The notes: generated by a model from the sequence alone, not told the origin. A stretch of 64,000 nt of DNA from Pannonibacter anstelovis (GCF_036881715.1 NZ_JBAKBF010000008.1:177615-241614), one strand, 5' to 3'; positions 8,150 to 17,177 are shown, counted from the stretch's first letter. A program made the numbers and translations.

Positions 8150-10144
8150 TTACAGGTCGTCGTCATCCGTGCCGAGGGCTTCGGCAAGCAGCGGATCGTC
8201 GATGCTGTCCTCTTCCTCGTTGACACGCACGTCGACAACACGGGCACCGGGGAATTCGGCCAGAAGCGCGGCGACGGTCGGATGCGAGCGGGCGTCGGAG
8301 AGAAGCTGGGCCTGCGTTGCCTCGCGCTCCTCGTGGATCGTCGGCCTGCCCTGCTCGCGGCTGACAGAAACGATCCAGCGCATACCGGTCCATTCGGTCA
8401 GCTTGCGGCCGAACTCACCAGCCAGATCCGCGCCTGCGTCCTTCGTTGGCTGGATTTCGATCCGCCCCGGCTCAAACTTCACCAGCCGCATCTGCCGCTC
8501 GATGGAAACCTTCAGCGGAATGTCGCGCCGCTCGGAGGCGAGCGCCGCGCAGTCAGCCAGCGAACGCAGTTGAACGGAAGGCGCCTGCTGAGCGGGCTGC
8601 GGTGCGGATTGGGCCACGGACTGGGCAGCGCCTCCGGCAATGGCCGAAAGGCGCGGGGCACCACCGCTCATCGTGGGGCCGGCATAACCGCCCTGCCCTG
8701 CAGGACCATTCTGGCCACCCGGCGGCCCCATCTGACCACCGGCCTGCGGCTGCATGCCGCCACTCTGCATTCCACCACTTTGGCCACCGCTCTGTCCTGC
8801 CCCCTGCGGCGCGCCGCCTGCGGGCAAAGACGGGAAGCCGCCGCTTTTCAGCAGCTTCAGCGCCTCTTCCGGGTCCGGCAGGTCTGCCGCATAGGCAAGG
8901 CGCACCAGAACCATATCGGCAGCAGCCAGCGGCTTGGGCGCGGCCTGAACTTCGGAAATGCCCTTCAGCAGGATCTGCCAGGCCCGCGACAGGGCGCGCA
9001 TCGACAGTTTTTCGGCAAACTCCCGCCCGCGCAGACGCTCGGTCTCGGTGACGGAGACTTCCTCACCCGCTTTGGGCACGATCTTGAGCCGGGTCACCAG
9101 ATGGGTGAAATCGGCCAGATCCGTCAGCACGACGGCAGGGTCTGCGCCGATGGCATATTGCCCGGCCAGCTCTTCCATCGCCTCGGCAATGCGGCCCGAC
9201 ATGAGATGGCCGAAAAGGTCGATCACCCGCGCCCTGTCGGCGAGGCCCAGCATCTGCCGCACCTGATCCGCATCGATATGGCCGCCGCCATGGGCAATCG
9301 CCTGATCCAGCAAGGACAGACTGTCACGCGCCGAGCCTTCGCCCGCACGGGCGATCAGCGTCAGCGCATCATCGGAAATGTCGATGGATTCCGCATTGGA
9401 AATGCGCCGCAGCAGGCCAACGAGCTTGGGCTGTTCGATGCGGCGCAGGTCGAACCGCTGACAGCGGGACAACACCGTCACCGGAACCTTGCGGATTTCC
9501 GTGGTGGCGAAAATGAACTTCACATGCTCCGGCGGCTCCTCCAGCGTCTTCAGCAGGCCGTTGAAGGCCGCGTTGGAGAGCATGTGCACTTCGTCGATGA
9601 TGTAGACCTTGTAGCGCGCCGAAGCGGGGCGGTAGCGCGCTGCGTCCGTGATCTCGCGGATATCGTTGATGCCGGTGTGCGAGGCGGCGTCCATCTCGAT
9701 CACATCGACATGGCGGCCTTCCATGATGGCGCGGCAATGGGTGCCCTCGCGGGTGAGCTGCACCGTCGGGCGCTCCACCTCTCCGGGGATTTCATAGTTG
9801 AGGCCACGCGCCAGAATACGGGCGGTCGTCGTCTTGCCGACACCACGCACGCCGGTCAGCATCCAGGCCTGCGCAATGCGCCCGGTGGCAAAGGCGTTTT
9901 CCAGCGTCTGGACCATCGGCTCCTGGCCGACGAGATCGTCAAAGGTCTGGGGACGGTACTTGCGGGCCAGCACCCGGTAGGCGCCGGACTGCTTCCCTTC
10001 GCCAGCAGGCGCAGGTGCGGGAGCAGAAGGTGCAGGTTCAGCCGGAGCATCGCCGAACATGGAGATCGTCAGGTCGTCCCGCTCATGCTCAGCTGCGTGT
10101 TCGGGGCCGTTGCCTCCGGGGCTGTCACCGTCCATGCCGCTCAT
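8150..10144 (-). CDS. dnaX: DNA polymerase III subunit gamma/tau
   Basis: Clamp-loader ATPase of the replisome. After a Pro/Ala-rich N-terminus come YRVLARKYRPQTFDDLVGQ, Walker A GVRGVGKTTTARILA, DEVHML and the sensor segment FIFATTEIRKVPVTVLSRCQRF. A Gly/Gln/Met-rich linker (nt 8640-8830) leads to the tau C-terminus. The four-Cys zinc module of E. coli DnaX is not conserved: only one Cys remains near THCRAIMEGRH. The open frame reaches 10249; I place the start at ATG 10144 (MSGMDG), with ATG 10174 possible. The SRP RNA gene lies just upstream on the same strand, as in related genomes. Confidence 0.94.
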   Translation of the reverse strand: MSGMDGDSPGGNGPEHAAEHERDDLTISMFGDAPAEPAPSAPAPAPAGEGKQSGAYRVLARKYRPQTFDDLVGQEPMVQTLENAFATGRIAQAWMLTGVRGVGKTTTARILARGLNYEIPGEVERPTVQLTREGTHCRAIMEGRHVDVIEMDAASHTGINDIREITDAARYRPASARYKVYIIDEVHMLSNAAFNGLLKTLEEPPEHVKFIFATTEIRKVPVTVLSRCQRFDLRRIEQPKLVGLLRRISNAESIDISDDALTLIARAGEGSARDSLSLLDQAIAHGGGHIDADQVRQMLGLADRARVIDLFGHLMSGRIAEAMEELAGQYAIGADPAVVLTDLADFTHLVTRLKIVPKAGEEVSVTETERLRGREFAEKLSMRALSRAWQILLKGISEVQAAPKPLAAADMVLVRLAYAADLPDPEEALKLLKSGGFPSLPAGGAPQGAGQSGGQSGGMQSGGMQPQAGGQMGPPGGQNGPAGQGGYAGPTMSGGAPRLSAIAGGAAQSVAQSAPQPAQQAPSVQLRSLADCAALASERRDIPLKVSIERQMRLVKFEPGRIEIQPTKDAGADLAGEFGRKLTEWTGMRWIVSVSREQGRPTIHEEREATQAQLLSDARSHPTVAALLAEFPGARVVDVRVNEEEDSIDDPLLAEALGTDDDDL

Positions 10145-10264
10145 CCAGCCCGCCTGTCCCCGTCTTGAATTCATGAAGCCGGCGCCTTTACGAAGGACAG
10201 CCGGAAGCCCCGCCGCGCCTGAGGCACGCGACGCGACGCCGTGGTGCATCTGCGCGGGGGAAAA

Positions 10265-10366
10265 GGGTGGGAGGCTGGCACGGCGACCCGTGCCGGAACT
10301 CGTTGGGGCTGCTTCCTTCCGGACCTGACCCGGTTGGCGAGTGGCTCGTCCACCACCAACCTCCCG
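10265..10366 (-). ncRNA. ffs: 4.5S-type signal recognition particle RNA
   Basis: The minus strand contains the universally conserved SRP domain IV core GTCAGGTCCGGAAGGAAGCA (reverse of about 10311-10330), which binds Ffh. Ends pair through GGGAGG (5') and CCTCCC (3'), and a TTTT tract follows at 10264-10261. Length of about 100 bases fits the short bacterial form. A -10 TATAAG sits at 10372-10377, seven bases before the predicted 5' end. With Ffh it targets membrane proteins to FtsY and the translocon. Confidence 0.93.
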
Positions 10367-10371
10367 AGCCC

Positions 10372-10422
10372 CTTATATCAGAAGCACACGCCCCTTTGGC
10401 AAGGCCTCATATGCCAAAGGGG
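10372..10422 (-). promoter_or_regulatory. SRP RNA promoter and upstream hairpin
   Basis: On the minus strand TATAAG (10372-10377) is the likely -10, with TTGCCA 19 bases upstream as a loose -35. The -35 falls inside an 11-base inverted repeat CCCCTTTGGCA / TGCCAAAGGGG (10391-10401, 10412-10422). The repeat could also terminate transcription from the aminotransferase gene upstream. Confidence 0.45.
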
Positions 10423-10485
10423 CAAACTTCGTGTCCGGAAAGAAATATATCCTTTCCAGACAACAGCTTACGGAGATGAAACAGA

Positions 10486-11676
10486 TCAGTTTCCGCCCAG
10501 CGCCCTGTCCATCACGGCAATGGCCGCATCCACACCGCCGCTTTCATGCGGGATGCCGAGACGCCGCAGCCCAAGTTCCATGGCGGAAAGCGTGCCCAGA
10601 ACCATCGCCGCATTGACATGACCCATGTGGCCAATGCGAATGCCCTTGCCGGCCAGGTCGCCAATGGCGATGCCGATGGTGATACCGCAGACATCCTTGA
10701 CGAAGCTGCGCAGCGGTGCCGGATCAACGCCGTTGAAGCAGATCACCGACACACTGTCGGACCGCTCTTCCGGCTTGAGGATGTTCATCTCCAGCGTGCC
10801 CTTGCGGCCCCAGACCTCGACAGCAGCCCGCACGGCCTCTGCCAGAATCGCGTGACGCCGCCAGACACCTTCCAGCGTCTCCTCCTCGATCAGCTCCAGC
10901 GATTTCTGGAAGGCAAAGAGAAGATGCTCTGGCGGCGTGCCGCAATATTTCATGTAGTGCTCCGGACCGTCGCGGAAGGTCCAGTCCATATAGGCATTGC
11001 GCAGCCCTGCCGTCTTGTGGGCGGTCAGCGCTTTCTGTCCAGCCACCACGAAGGCAAGGCCCGGAGGCGACATCAGCCCCTTCTGCGAACCTGCCATGGC
11101 GACATCCACGCCCCAGGCCTCCATCTCAAACGGCACGCAGCCGAGCGAGGCCATGCAGTCTACCATCAGCAGGGCGCCATGGCCGCTGGCGTTCATGGCC
11201 TTGCGCAGGGCCGGAATATCGTTGAGCACACCGGAGGCCGTGTCCACCTGCACCACCAGAACGGCCTTGATTGCGCCTTCCGTATCGGCCTTCAGCCGCG
11301 CTTCCAGCGCCGCCGGATCCACCGCCTTGCGCCAGTGGCCGGGCAGGATTTCCACCTCGATGCCGATCAGCTCTGCCGCCTCGCCCCAGCCGATGGCAAA
11401 GCGCCCCGATTCGAGCACCAGCACCTTGTCGCCGCGCGACAGGGTGTTGGACAGCGCCGCATCCCAGGTGCCGTGCCCATTGGCGATGTAGATATAGGGC
11501 TTGCCAGTCGTGGATCGGAAAACACGCGAGATGCCCTTGAGGCAGTCATCCGTCGTCTGCAGCAGCGGGCCTTCATAGATATCGACAGCCGGGCGGTGCA
11601 TGGCCCTCAGAACTTCGTCCGGCACGTTTGTCGGACCCGGGATCATGAGGAATTCCTTGCCATACCGCAGCGTCAT
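10486..11676 (-). CDS. Class V aminotransferase, serine-glyoxylate type
   Basis: A PLP enzyme of 396 residues of the alanine/serine-glyoxylate aminotransferase group. Landmarks are MIPGPTNVPDEVLRAM at the N-terminus, NGHGTWDAALSN (cofactor phosphate site), LLMVDCMASLGC and the Schiff-base lysine in GSQKGLMSPPG. Serine-glyoxylate aminotransferase makes glycine and hydroxypyruvate and feeds serine-cycle or photorespiratory carbon; alanine as amino donor is the main alternative. No other serine-cycle gene is near, so the physiological donor is open. It is a single gene, and two hairpins downstream (10391-10470) may end its transcript. Confidence 0.85.
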   Translation of the reverse strand: MTLRYGKEFLMIPGPTNVPDEVLRAMHRPAVDIYEGPLLQTTDDCLKGISRVFRSTTGKPYIYIANGHGTWDAALSNTLSRGDKVLVLESGRFAIGWGEAAELIGIEVEILPGHWRKAVDPAALEARLKADTEGAIKAVLVVQVDTASGVLNDIPALRKAMNASGHGALLMVDCMASLGCVPFEMEAWGVDVAMAGSQKGLMSPPGLAFVVAGQKALTAHKTAGLRNAYMDWTFRDGPEHYMKYCGTPPEHLLFAFQKSLELIEEETLEGVWRRHAILAEAVRAAVEVWGRKGTLEMNILKPEERSDSVSVICFNGVDPAPLRSFVKDVCGITIGIAIGDLAGKGIRIGHMGHVNAAMVLGTLSAMELGLRRLGIPHESGGVDAAIAVMDRALGGN

Positions 11677-11962
11677 TTTTCTTTGCCTTGAAGAAATTTT
11701 CCGGAAGGTGAAGCGGGCAGAATAACTTTCCGCCCGGGGAACTCAAGCTGCATATCATCGGTCCACCAGAGGGCGGGAGAAATCATGCAGATCCGACGGG
11801 CGCCAAGTTTCTGGGGATTACGCTGCGGGAAATCAAGCTCGCCTGCGACGGTTTGCGGCAGACGTGGCAAAAGTTAAAAAAAGCTTAAAATAAATACCCT
11901 TGTCCGCAGTGCCTCGCGCATCGCGGCCCAGTGGTGACCCCATCCCGGCAGGCCCTTCATCC

Positions 11963-12808
11963 ATGATTGCCGTAAAGGAACATTCTGCGCCGCTGATCCT
12001 CTGCATTGGCCACTCCGGCCTGCGGATCCCGCCTTCTATCGACAAGCGCCTGTCCGCAACGGGGCGGCTGCAGGCCGACGCCTCCTGGCACATGGACCAG
12101 CTGGTGGATTTTGCCGAAGACATTCAGGCGACGGTGATATCAACCCCCATTTCCCGCCTGGTCGTGGATGTGGACGGTGACCCGGCCAGCTTTGGCCGCC
12201 CGTTCGAGGATGGCGCACTGTCCATCTGCCCTGTGCTTACACTGGACGGCAAGCGGGTCTATTTGCCTGACGAAGATCCGGGCCGCTTCGAGATGGACGA
12301 GCGGCGGCGGCTCTATCATGCCCCGTTCCACGACGCGCTGAGTGCCCAGATCCGGCGGCTGCGCGCCATACATGGCCGCATCACGGTGATCAGCCTGCAA
12401 TCCATGCGCAGCCGCATCAAGGGGCGTTATCCGGGCGATCTGCCGCTGGTCAACATCGGCACCCTCCATGGCCGCAGCTGCCACGAGGATGTGGCCAGCC
12501 TCAGCATGACCATGCTGCATGACTTCACCGACAAGACCTTTTCGGAAAATGATGCGGTAAGCGGCGGCTATATCGCCCAGACTTATGGCAACCCCTCAGG
12601 CGGCGTGCATGTGCTCACGCTGGCGCTGGCGCTCAGGTCCTATATCCGCCACGAAAATCCGCCCTTCGAGATGGACAGGGAACGGGTGCGCCAGAGCCGC
12701 CTTGCCCTGCGCAATTTCTGCCAGAAGCTGATCGAATGGGCCAATGGCAAGCGCAAGGCCCCAGCCCGCGTGCTGCTGGACCATCTGCCGGACCTGCTGG
12801 AAGACTGA
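11963..12808 (+). CDS. N-formylglutamate amidohydrolase family protein
   Basis: A protein of about 281 residues with the N-formylglutamate amidohydrolase fold: the early LILCIGHSGLRIPPSI segment (His/Ser-Gly metal-site region), WHMDQLVDFAEDIQ, the substrate loop SRLVVDVDGDPAS and LVNIGTLHGRSC. True HutG hydrolyses formylglutamate to glutamate and formate at the end of histidine breakdown. There are no hut genes here and relatives are often broader deformylase-like enzymes, so the substrate is uncertain. The start is unclear: ATG 11963 is chosen, but GTG 11909 or TTG 11900 would add about 20 residues. Confidence 0.78.
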   Translation: MIAVKEHSAPLILCIGHSGLRIPPSIDKRLSATGRLQADASWHMDQLVDFAEDIQATVISTPISRLVVDVDGDPASFGRPFEDGALSICPVLTLDGKRVYLPDEDPGRFEMDERRRLYHAPFHDALSAQIRRLRAIHGRITVISLQSMRSRIKGRYPGDLPLVNIGTLHGRSCHEDVASLSMTMLHDFTDKTFSENDAVSGGYIAQTYGNPSGGVHVLTLALALRSYIRHENPPFEMDRERVRQSRLALRNFCQKLIEWANGKRKAPARVLLDHLPDLLED

Positions 12809-12842
12809 AAACAGCCAGTCACAACTGTTGCTGTGAAACGGC

Positions 12843-12905
12843 TTCCGGCCGGAGCAGCCGGGCCTCAGGTGGTGGGGACCTGAACACCGGGCCGTCCGGC
12901 CGGAA
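12843..12905. terminator. Large hairpin between convergent genes
   Basis: Outer arms TTCCGGCCGGA (12843-12853) and TCCGGCCGGAA (12895-12905) are perfect complements. Inside, CAGGT (12866-12870) and ACCTG (12878-12882) form a second stem. It sits between the formylglutamate amidohydrolase-like gene and gcdH, which converge. There is no T-tract, so factor-independent termination is uncertain. Confidence 0.45.
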
Positions 12906-12957
12906 TAGGGAAAGCGGCACGGATGGCGCCGCAATCTCAATGACCTGATGGCAATCT

Positions 12958-14166
12958 TCAGAAGAAAGCCTGAAGACCGGTCTGGGCGCGGCCCAGGATG
13001 AGGGCATGCACATCATGCGTGCCTTCATAGGTATTGACGGTTTCCAGGTTCTGCGCGTGACGCATCACGTGATATTCTTCCTGAATGCCGTTGCCGCCGT
13101 GCATGTCGCGGGCCTGACGGGCTATATCCAGCGCCTTGCCGCAATTGTTGCGCTTGACGATGGAGATCATTTCCGGTGCCACCTTGCCCTCGTCGAACAG
13201 GCGGCCGACGCGCAGCGAACCCTGCAGGCCGAGCGCGATTTCCGTCTGCATGTCAGCCAGCTTCTTCTGGAACAGCTGCGTCTGGGCCAGCGGACGGCCG
13301 AACTGCTTGCGGTCGAGGCCATACTGGCGGGCACGGTGCCAGCAGTCTTCGGCGGCGCCCATGGCACCCCAGGAAATGCCGTAGCGGGCGCGGTTGAGGC
13401 AGCCGAACGGACCCTTGAGGCCGGAAACATTCGGCAGCAGCGCGTCTTCGGAGACTTCCACACCGTCCATGACGATTTCGCCGGTAATGGACGCACGCAG
13501 GGAAAGCTTGCCGCCAATCTTCGGAGCAGACAGCCCCTTCATGCCCTTCTCCAGCACAAAGCCGCGGATGGCTCCGTCATGGGCTTCGGACTTGGCCCAG
13601 ACCACAAACACATCGGCGATCGGCGAGTTGGAGATCCACATCTTGGAGCCCTTGAGCCGGTAGCCGCCGTCGATCTTCTCGGCGCGGGTGCGCATGCCGG
13701 CCGGATCGGAGCCTGCATCCGGCTCGGTCAGGCCGAAGCAGCCGACGAACTCGCCCGAGGCGAGCTTGGGCAGATACTTCTTGCGCTGTTCTTCGGAGCC
13801 GTAGGCATAGATCGGATACATCACCAGCGAGGACTGCACCGAGTTCATCGAGCGGTAGCCGCTGTCAACGCGCTCGATTTCGCGGGCAACGAGGCCATAG
13901 GAAACGTAGGATGCACCGGCACAGCCGTATTCTTCCGGCAGGGTGACGCCGAGCAGGCCAAGCTCACCCATTTCGTTGAAGATCTCGCGGTCGGTCTTCT
14001 CGTGGGCATAGGCTTCAAGCACGCGCGGCAGCAGCTTGTCCTGCGCATAGGCGCGGGCGGTTTCCATGATGAGGATCTCGTCCTCGCTCAGCTGCTCGCG
14101 CAGCAGGAAGGGATCTTCCCAGGCAAAGGTGCCGCCACCGGTGGGATCGGACTTGAGAGCTGCCAT
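12958..14166 (-). CDS. gcdH: Glutaryl-CoA dehydrogenase (acyl-CoA dehydrogenase family)
   Basis: An FAD enzyme of 402 residues. It has GCFGLTEPDAGSDPAGMRT (flavin and substrate loop), KMWISNSPIADVFVVWAK, and the catalytic Glu in TVNTYEGTHDVHALILGR, the arrangement seen in glutaryl-CoA dehydrogenases. It oxidises and decarboxylates glutaryl-CoA to crotonyl-CoA in lysine and tryptophan breakdown. GGAGG seven bases upstream supports ATG 14166. A LysR regulator is divergent from it, as with gcdR/gcdH in pseudomonads. A CoA-transferase partner, often adjacent, is not present. Confidence 0.9.
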   Translation of the reverse strand: MAALKSDPTGGGTFAWEDPFLLREQLSEDEILIMETARAYAQDKLLPRVLEAYAHEKTDREIFNEMGELGLLGVTLPEEYGCAGASYVSYGLVAREIERVDSGYRSMNSVQSSLVMYPIYAYGSEEQRKKYLPKLASGEFVGCFGLTEPDAGSDPAGMRTRAEKIDGGYRLKGSKMWISNSPIADVFVVWAKSEAHDGAIRGFVLEKGMKGLSAPKIGGKLSLRASITGEIVMDGVEVSEDALLPNVSGLKGPFGCLNRARYGISWGAMGAAEDCWHRARQYGLDRKQFGRPLAQTQLFQKKLADMQTEIALGLQGSLRVGRLFDEGKVAPEMISIVKRNNCGKALDIARQARDMHGGNGIQEEYHVMRHAQNLETVNTYEGTHDVHALILGRAQTGLQAFF

Positions 14167-14301
14167 CACATTCCTCCGTCTCATGTATCAAGTCTCAGCG
14201 CCACACCCCCATGTGAGGCAAACGCTGGAATTGCGCGGACTATGCCTGCTGACAGCAGGTACGGGAAGAGATAAGTTCTCCGCAAGTCATGAGCCAACGG
14301 A

Positions 14302-15237
14302 ATGAACCTGATGGTCAAACGCGCCTTTCTGCCGCCCGCAGATGCCCTGATCGCCTTCGAGTGCGCGGCCAGGCATGAAAGCTTCACCCGCGCAGCGGAG
14401 GAGCTTCACCTGACACAGGGCGCGATTTCCAAGCAGATCCGCCATCTGGAGCAGAGGCTGGGCGTGCCGCTGTTTGCCCGCGTTCGCCAGCGCGTGGTGC
14501 TGACCGATGCCGGGCGGCTTTACCTGCATGAGGTGCGCGGTGCGCTGGACCAATTGGGCGATGCCACACGGCAGGTCATGTCCTTTGCCGGCAGTGCCGA
14601 TGTGCTCAATCTGGCGGTTCTGCCCACTTTCGGCACCCGCTGGCTCGCCCCCCGACTTGCCGAGTTCCTGCGGCGGACGCCGAAAGCTGCGCTCAACATC
14701 TCCATCCGCCTGCGGCCCTTCGATTTTGCCGAGGAGCCCTTTGACGGCGCGATCCACCATGGCGACCCGATCTGGGCAGGCGCCATTGTGGAGCCGCTGT
14801 TCCCGGAGGAGTCTGTGGTCGTGGCCTCGCGCACGTTCCGCGACCGGCACATGATCAGCGAGCCGCGTGACCTGCTGAAGGTGCCCCGCCTGCAGCTCTC
14901 CACGCGGCCCATGGCCTGGCGCGACTGGTTCGCCGCCATGGGGGTGGAGACGGAAACAGCCTATCAGGGCCCGCGCTTCGAGCAGTTCGGCATGATCGCG
15001 GAAGCTGCCGCACATCACCTCGGCGTTGCGCTGATGCCCCGGCTTTTCATCGACGAGGAACTGGCAAGCGGCCGTCTGGTGCGCCTGTTCGGTCAGCCGC
15101 TGGACCAGAAGACCGCCTATCACTTCGTCTATCCGCAGGACCGGACCCTGCGCCCGGTGGTCGCAGCTTTCCGCGCCTGGCTGCACGAGGAAGCCCGCAC
15201 CTCCCGCACCAGCCGCGAAAGCCAGCTTCCGGGCTAA
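14302..15237 (+). CDS. LysR family regulator (GcvA-like), divergent from gcdH
   Basis: 311 residues. The N-terminal helix-turn-helix lies at about residues 18-77 (ADALIAFECAARHESFTRAA, then LTQGAISKQIRHLEQRLG). A periplasmic-binding-like effector domain follows, with the GcvA-type LAVLPTFGTRWLAPRL segment. The 135-base divergent gap with gcdH points to control of glutarate/lysine catabolism, by analogy with GcdR. That link is inferred from position. The gene ends four bases before the convergent EamA transporter gene. Confidence 0.88.
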   Translation: MNLMVKRAFLPPADALIAFECAARHESFTRAAEELHLTQGAISKQIRHLEQRLGVPLFARVRQRVVLTDAGRLYLHEVRGALDQLGDATRQVMSFAGSADVLNLAVLPTFGTRWLAPRLAEFLRRTPKAALNISIRLRPFDFAEEPFDGAIHHGDPIWAGAIVEPLFPEESVVVASRTFRDRHMISEPRDLLKVPRLQLSTRPMAWRDWFAAMGVETETAYQGPRFEQFGMIAEAAAHHLGVALMPRLFIDEELASGRLVRLFGQPLDQKTAYHFVYPQDRTLRPVVAAFRAWLHEEARTSRTSRESQLPG

Positions 15238-15240
15238 GCC

Positions 15241-16152
15241 CTAAACCTGCCGGCTGACGGGGCTCGCAAGACTGGCAGGCGGACGCCGCTGGGCCAGCTG
15301 CCCGGCGTGCTGGCCCACCAGAATGCTGCCCAGCACCAGCACCATACCGGCAATCTGCACCGCACTCAGGGTCTGGTCCAGAATGGCCCAGCCGAGGATC
15401 ACCGCCATCAGCGGGCTGAGCAGGCCCAGCGGCGCGATTGCCGAAGGACCGAGCAGACCGATGCCCCGGAACCACAGAAGATAGGTCAGGCCTGCGCCAA
15501 TGAAGGTCATGTAGGCAAAGCCCGCAATGTTCCAGCCCGTCAGCGGTGGCAGGGCCGGTTCCGTGATGAGCGCGGCAGGAGCCAGCAGGAGGGCACCGGC
15601 AGCCAGCTGCCAGGCGGTCAGGGTGAGCGGGCTCACTTCCGGCTTCCAGTAGCGGGTCATCACCGTGCCCAGCGCCATGGAGACAGCACCGGCCCCTGCT
15701 GCCAGAAGGCCGATGGGATCAAGCGCCGCCGTGGGCTTCAGCATCAGCATGCCGACGCCGATGACACCGGCAACACCCGCCAGAACGGCCAGCCAGGTCA
15801 GCCGCCCGTTGAGCAGGAAGCGCGCCAGCACCAGCACGATAAGCGGCTGCATTGCCCCCAGTGTCGCCGCCACACCGCCCGGCAGGCGGTAGGCCCCCAC
15901 ATTCATCAAGGTCCAGAAGATGGAGAAGTTGAGCGCCCCCAGCACCAGCACCCGGAAGATCCAGCGCCCGCGCGGCAGCTGGCGGACGATCAGCAGCAGA
16001 AGAAGAGCTGCAGGCAGTGCCCTGAGGAGCGCCAGCGTCAGTGGCCGGTCCGGCGGCAGCATCTCGGTGATGACGATGTAGCTGCTGCCCCAGATGGCAG
16101 GTGCAAGCGCGGTGAGGAGCAGCGTCATATGGGCGTTCAGGCGGGAATTCAT
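15241..16152 (-). CDS. EamA (DMT superfamily) transporter
   Basis: 303 residues with ten predicted spans in two EamA repeats, beginning LTALAPAIWGSSYIVITEML and with PLIVLVLARFLL near the end of the first repeat. DMT transporters of this kind usually export amino acids or other small metabolites. The second repeat ends in GLLSPLMAVILGWAILDQ, the usual EamA signature. A LysR gene is divergent 125 bases away, suggesting a regulator-exporter pair. The substrate is unknown. Confidence 0.87.
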   Translation of the reverse strand: MNSRLNAHMTLLLTALAPAIWGSSYIVITEMLPPDRPLTLALLRALPAALLLLLIVRQLPRGRWIFRVLVLGALNFSIFWTLMNVGAYRLPGGVAATLGAMQPLIVLVLARFLLNGRLTWLAVLAGVAGVIGVGMLMLKPTAALDPIGLLAAGAGAVSMALGTVMTRYWKPEVSPLTLTAWQLAAGALLLAPAALITEPALPPLTGWNIAGFAYMTFIGAGLTYLLWFRGIGLLGPSAIAPLGLLSPLMAVILGWAILDQTLSAVQIAGMVLVLGSILVGQHAGQLAQRRPPASLASPVSRQV

Positions 16153-16205
16153 GTCAGATCCAGTGCAATGCGGCCCGGCCTCAGGTGGCTGCCGCTGGAG
16201 ATCAG

Positions 16206-16234
16206 TGATAATTCACGAGGCAAAAGATGATAAT
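16206..16234. promoter_or_regulatory. Candidate LysR binding region in a divergent promoter
   Basis: TGATAAT occurs twice (16206-16212 and 16228-16234), 22 bases apart, or about two helical turns on one DNA face. The repeats lie between the divergent EamA and LysR genes. LysR proteins bind such regions as tetramers, but no clear T-N11-A box was resolved. Confidence 0.35.
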
Positions 16235-16277
16235 ACGCAACTTGAGACACTCATCCGTAACGTGAAGTGAACAATTG

Positions 16278-17177
16278 ATGGACGGCATTCTCCGGCTCCG
16301 CCTGTTTCGCAGCATCGCCACGCTCGGCAGCTTTGCCGCTGCAGCCCGCAGCCACAGCCTGTCTCCGGCCGCCGTCAGCAAGGCCATTTCAGAGCTGGAG
16401 AGCGATCTTGGCGCCAGGCTCTTTCACCGCACCACCCGCCGCCTCAGTCTGACGGAAGCGGGCACGCTTTATCTCGACCAGATCCGCCGGGTTCTGGACG
16501 ATCTGGAAGAGGCGCAGCAGTCTGTTGGCAACCTCAGCTCAGAGCCTTCCGGGCTGTTGCGAGTGAGCGCACCCATGACGTCCAGCCTTGTCCTTATCAC
16601 CAGCCGTATCCCTGAGTTTCTGGCGCGCTATCCGGCGGTCTCCCTCGACCTTGATCTCGACGACCGGCGCGTGGACCTTGTCCGGGACGGTTTCGACATG
16701 GCCCTGCGCGGCGGACGCCGGGATGAGGACCGGGACCTGATCGTCAAGAAGCTCGGCACGCTGAAACACGCTCTCTGCGCGTCGCCTGCCTATCTGGCAC
16801 GCGCCGGCACGCCTCAAGAGCCAGCAGATCTTGCCCGGCATGAGTGCATCCGCTTCACCTTGTCCGGCCACGCGGACGAATGGACCTTCTTCCGCAATGG
16901 CAAGGAGCACCGGCAGCGGGTGAGCGGGCGCTACAAGGTCTCTTCAAGCCTTGCCGTCATGGATGCCCTGCGCGCAAGCTTTGGCCTCAGCCTCATTCCG
17001 CAGGCCTATGTGGCAACGGATCTGGCAGCGGGAACGCTTGTCCGGCTGCTGCCGGAATGGGATATGAGCGAGGTGACGATCAACGCCGTCTACCCCTCGC
17101 GCCGCCACGTGCCGGCAAAGGTCAGGGCCTTTGCCGGTTTCATCGCCGATGTACTGCGTGGCACATTGAGAGATTGA
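16278..17177 (+). CDS. LysR family regulator, divergent from EamA transporter
   Basis: 299 residues. The helix-turn-helix is in residues 5-63 (FRSIATLGSFAAAARSHSLS, then AAVSKAISELESDLG). A type-2 periplasmic-binding-like domain follows, with LRVSAPMTSSLVLITSRIPEFL and DMALRGG, typical of the large DsdA/CrgA-like LysR subgroup. ATG 16278 is used; the frame also has a TTG one codon earlier. It probably controls the divergent exporter and itself. Confidence 0.87.
   Translation: MDGILRLRLFRSIATLGSFAAAARSHSLSPAAVSKAISELESDLGARLFHRTTRRLSLTEAGTLYLDQIRRVLDDLEEAQQSVGNLSSEPSGLLRVSAPMTSSLVLITSRIPEFLARYPAVSLDLDLDDRRVDLVRDGFDMALRGGRRDEDRDLIVKKLGTLKHALCASPAYLARAGTPQEPADLARHECIRFTLSGHADEWTFFRNGKEHRQRVSGRYKVSSSLAVMDALRASFGLSLIPQAYVATDLAAGTLVRLLPEWDMSEVTINAVYPSRRHVPAKVRAFAGFIADVLRGTLRD

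Noticed and set aside
7859..10168. 769-codon plus-strand frame opposite dnaX
   Set aside because: It mirrors the strongly conserved dnaX gene, is rich in Arg/His/Gly as expected from GC-rich antisense, and has no ribosome site or family motif.
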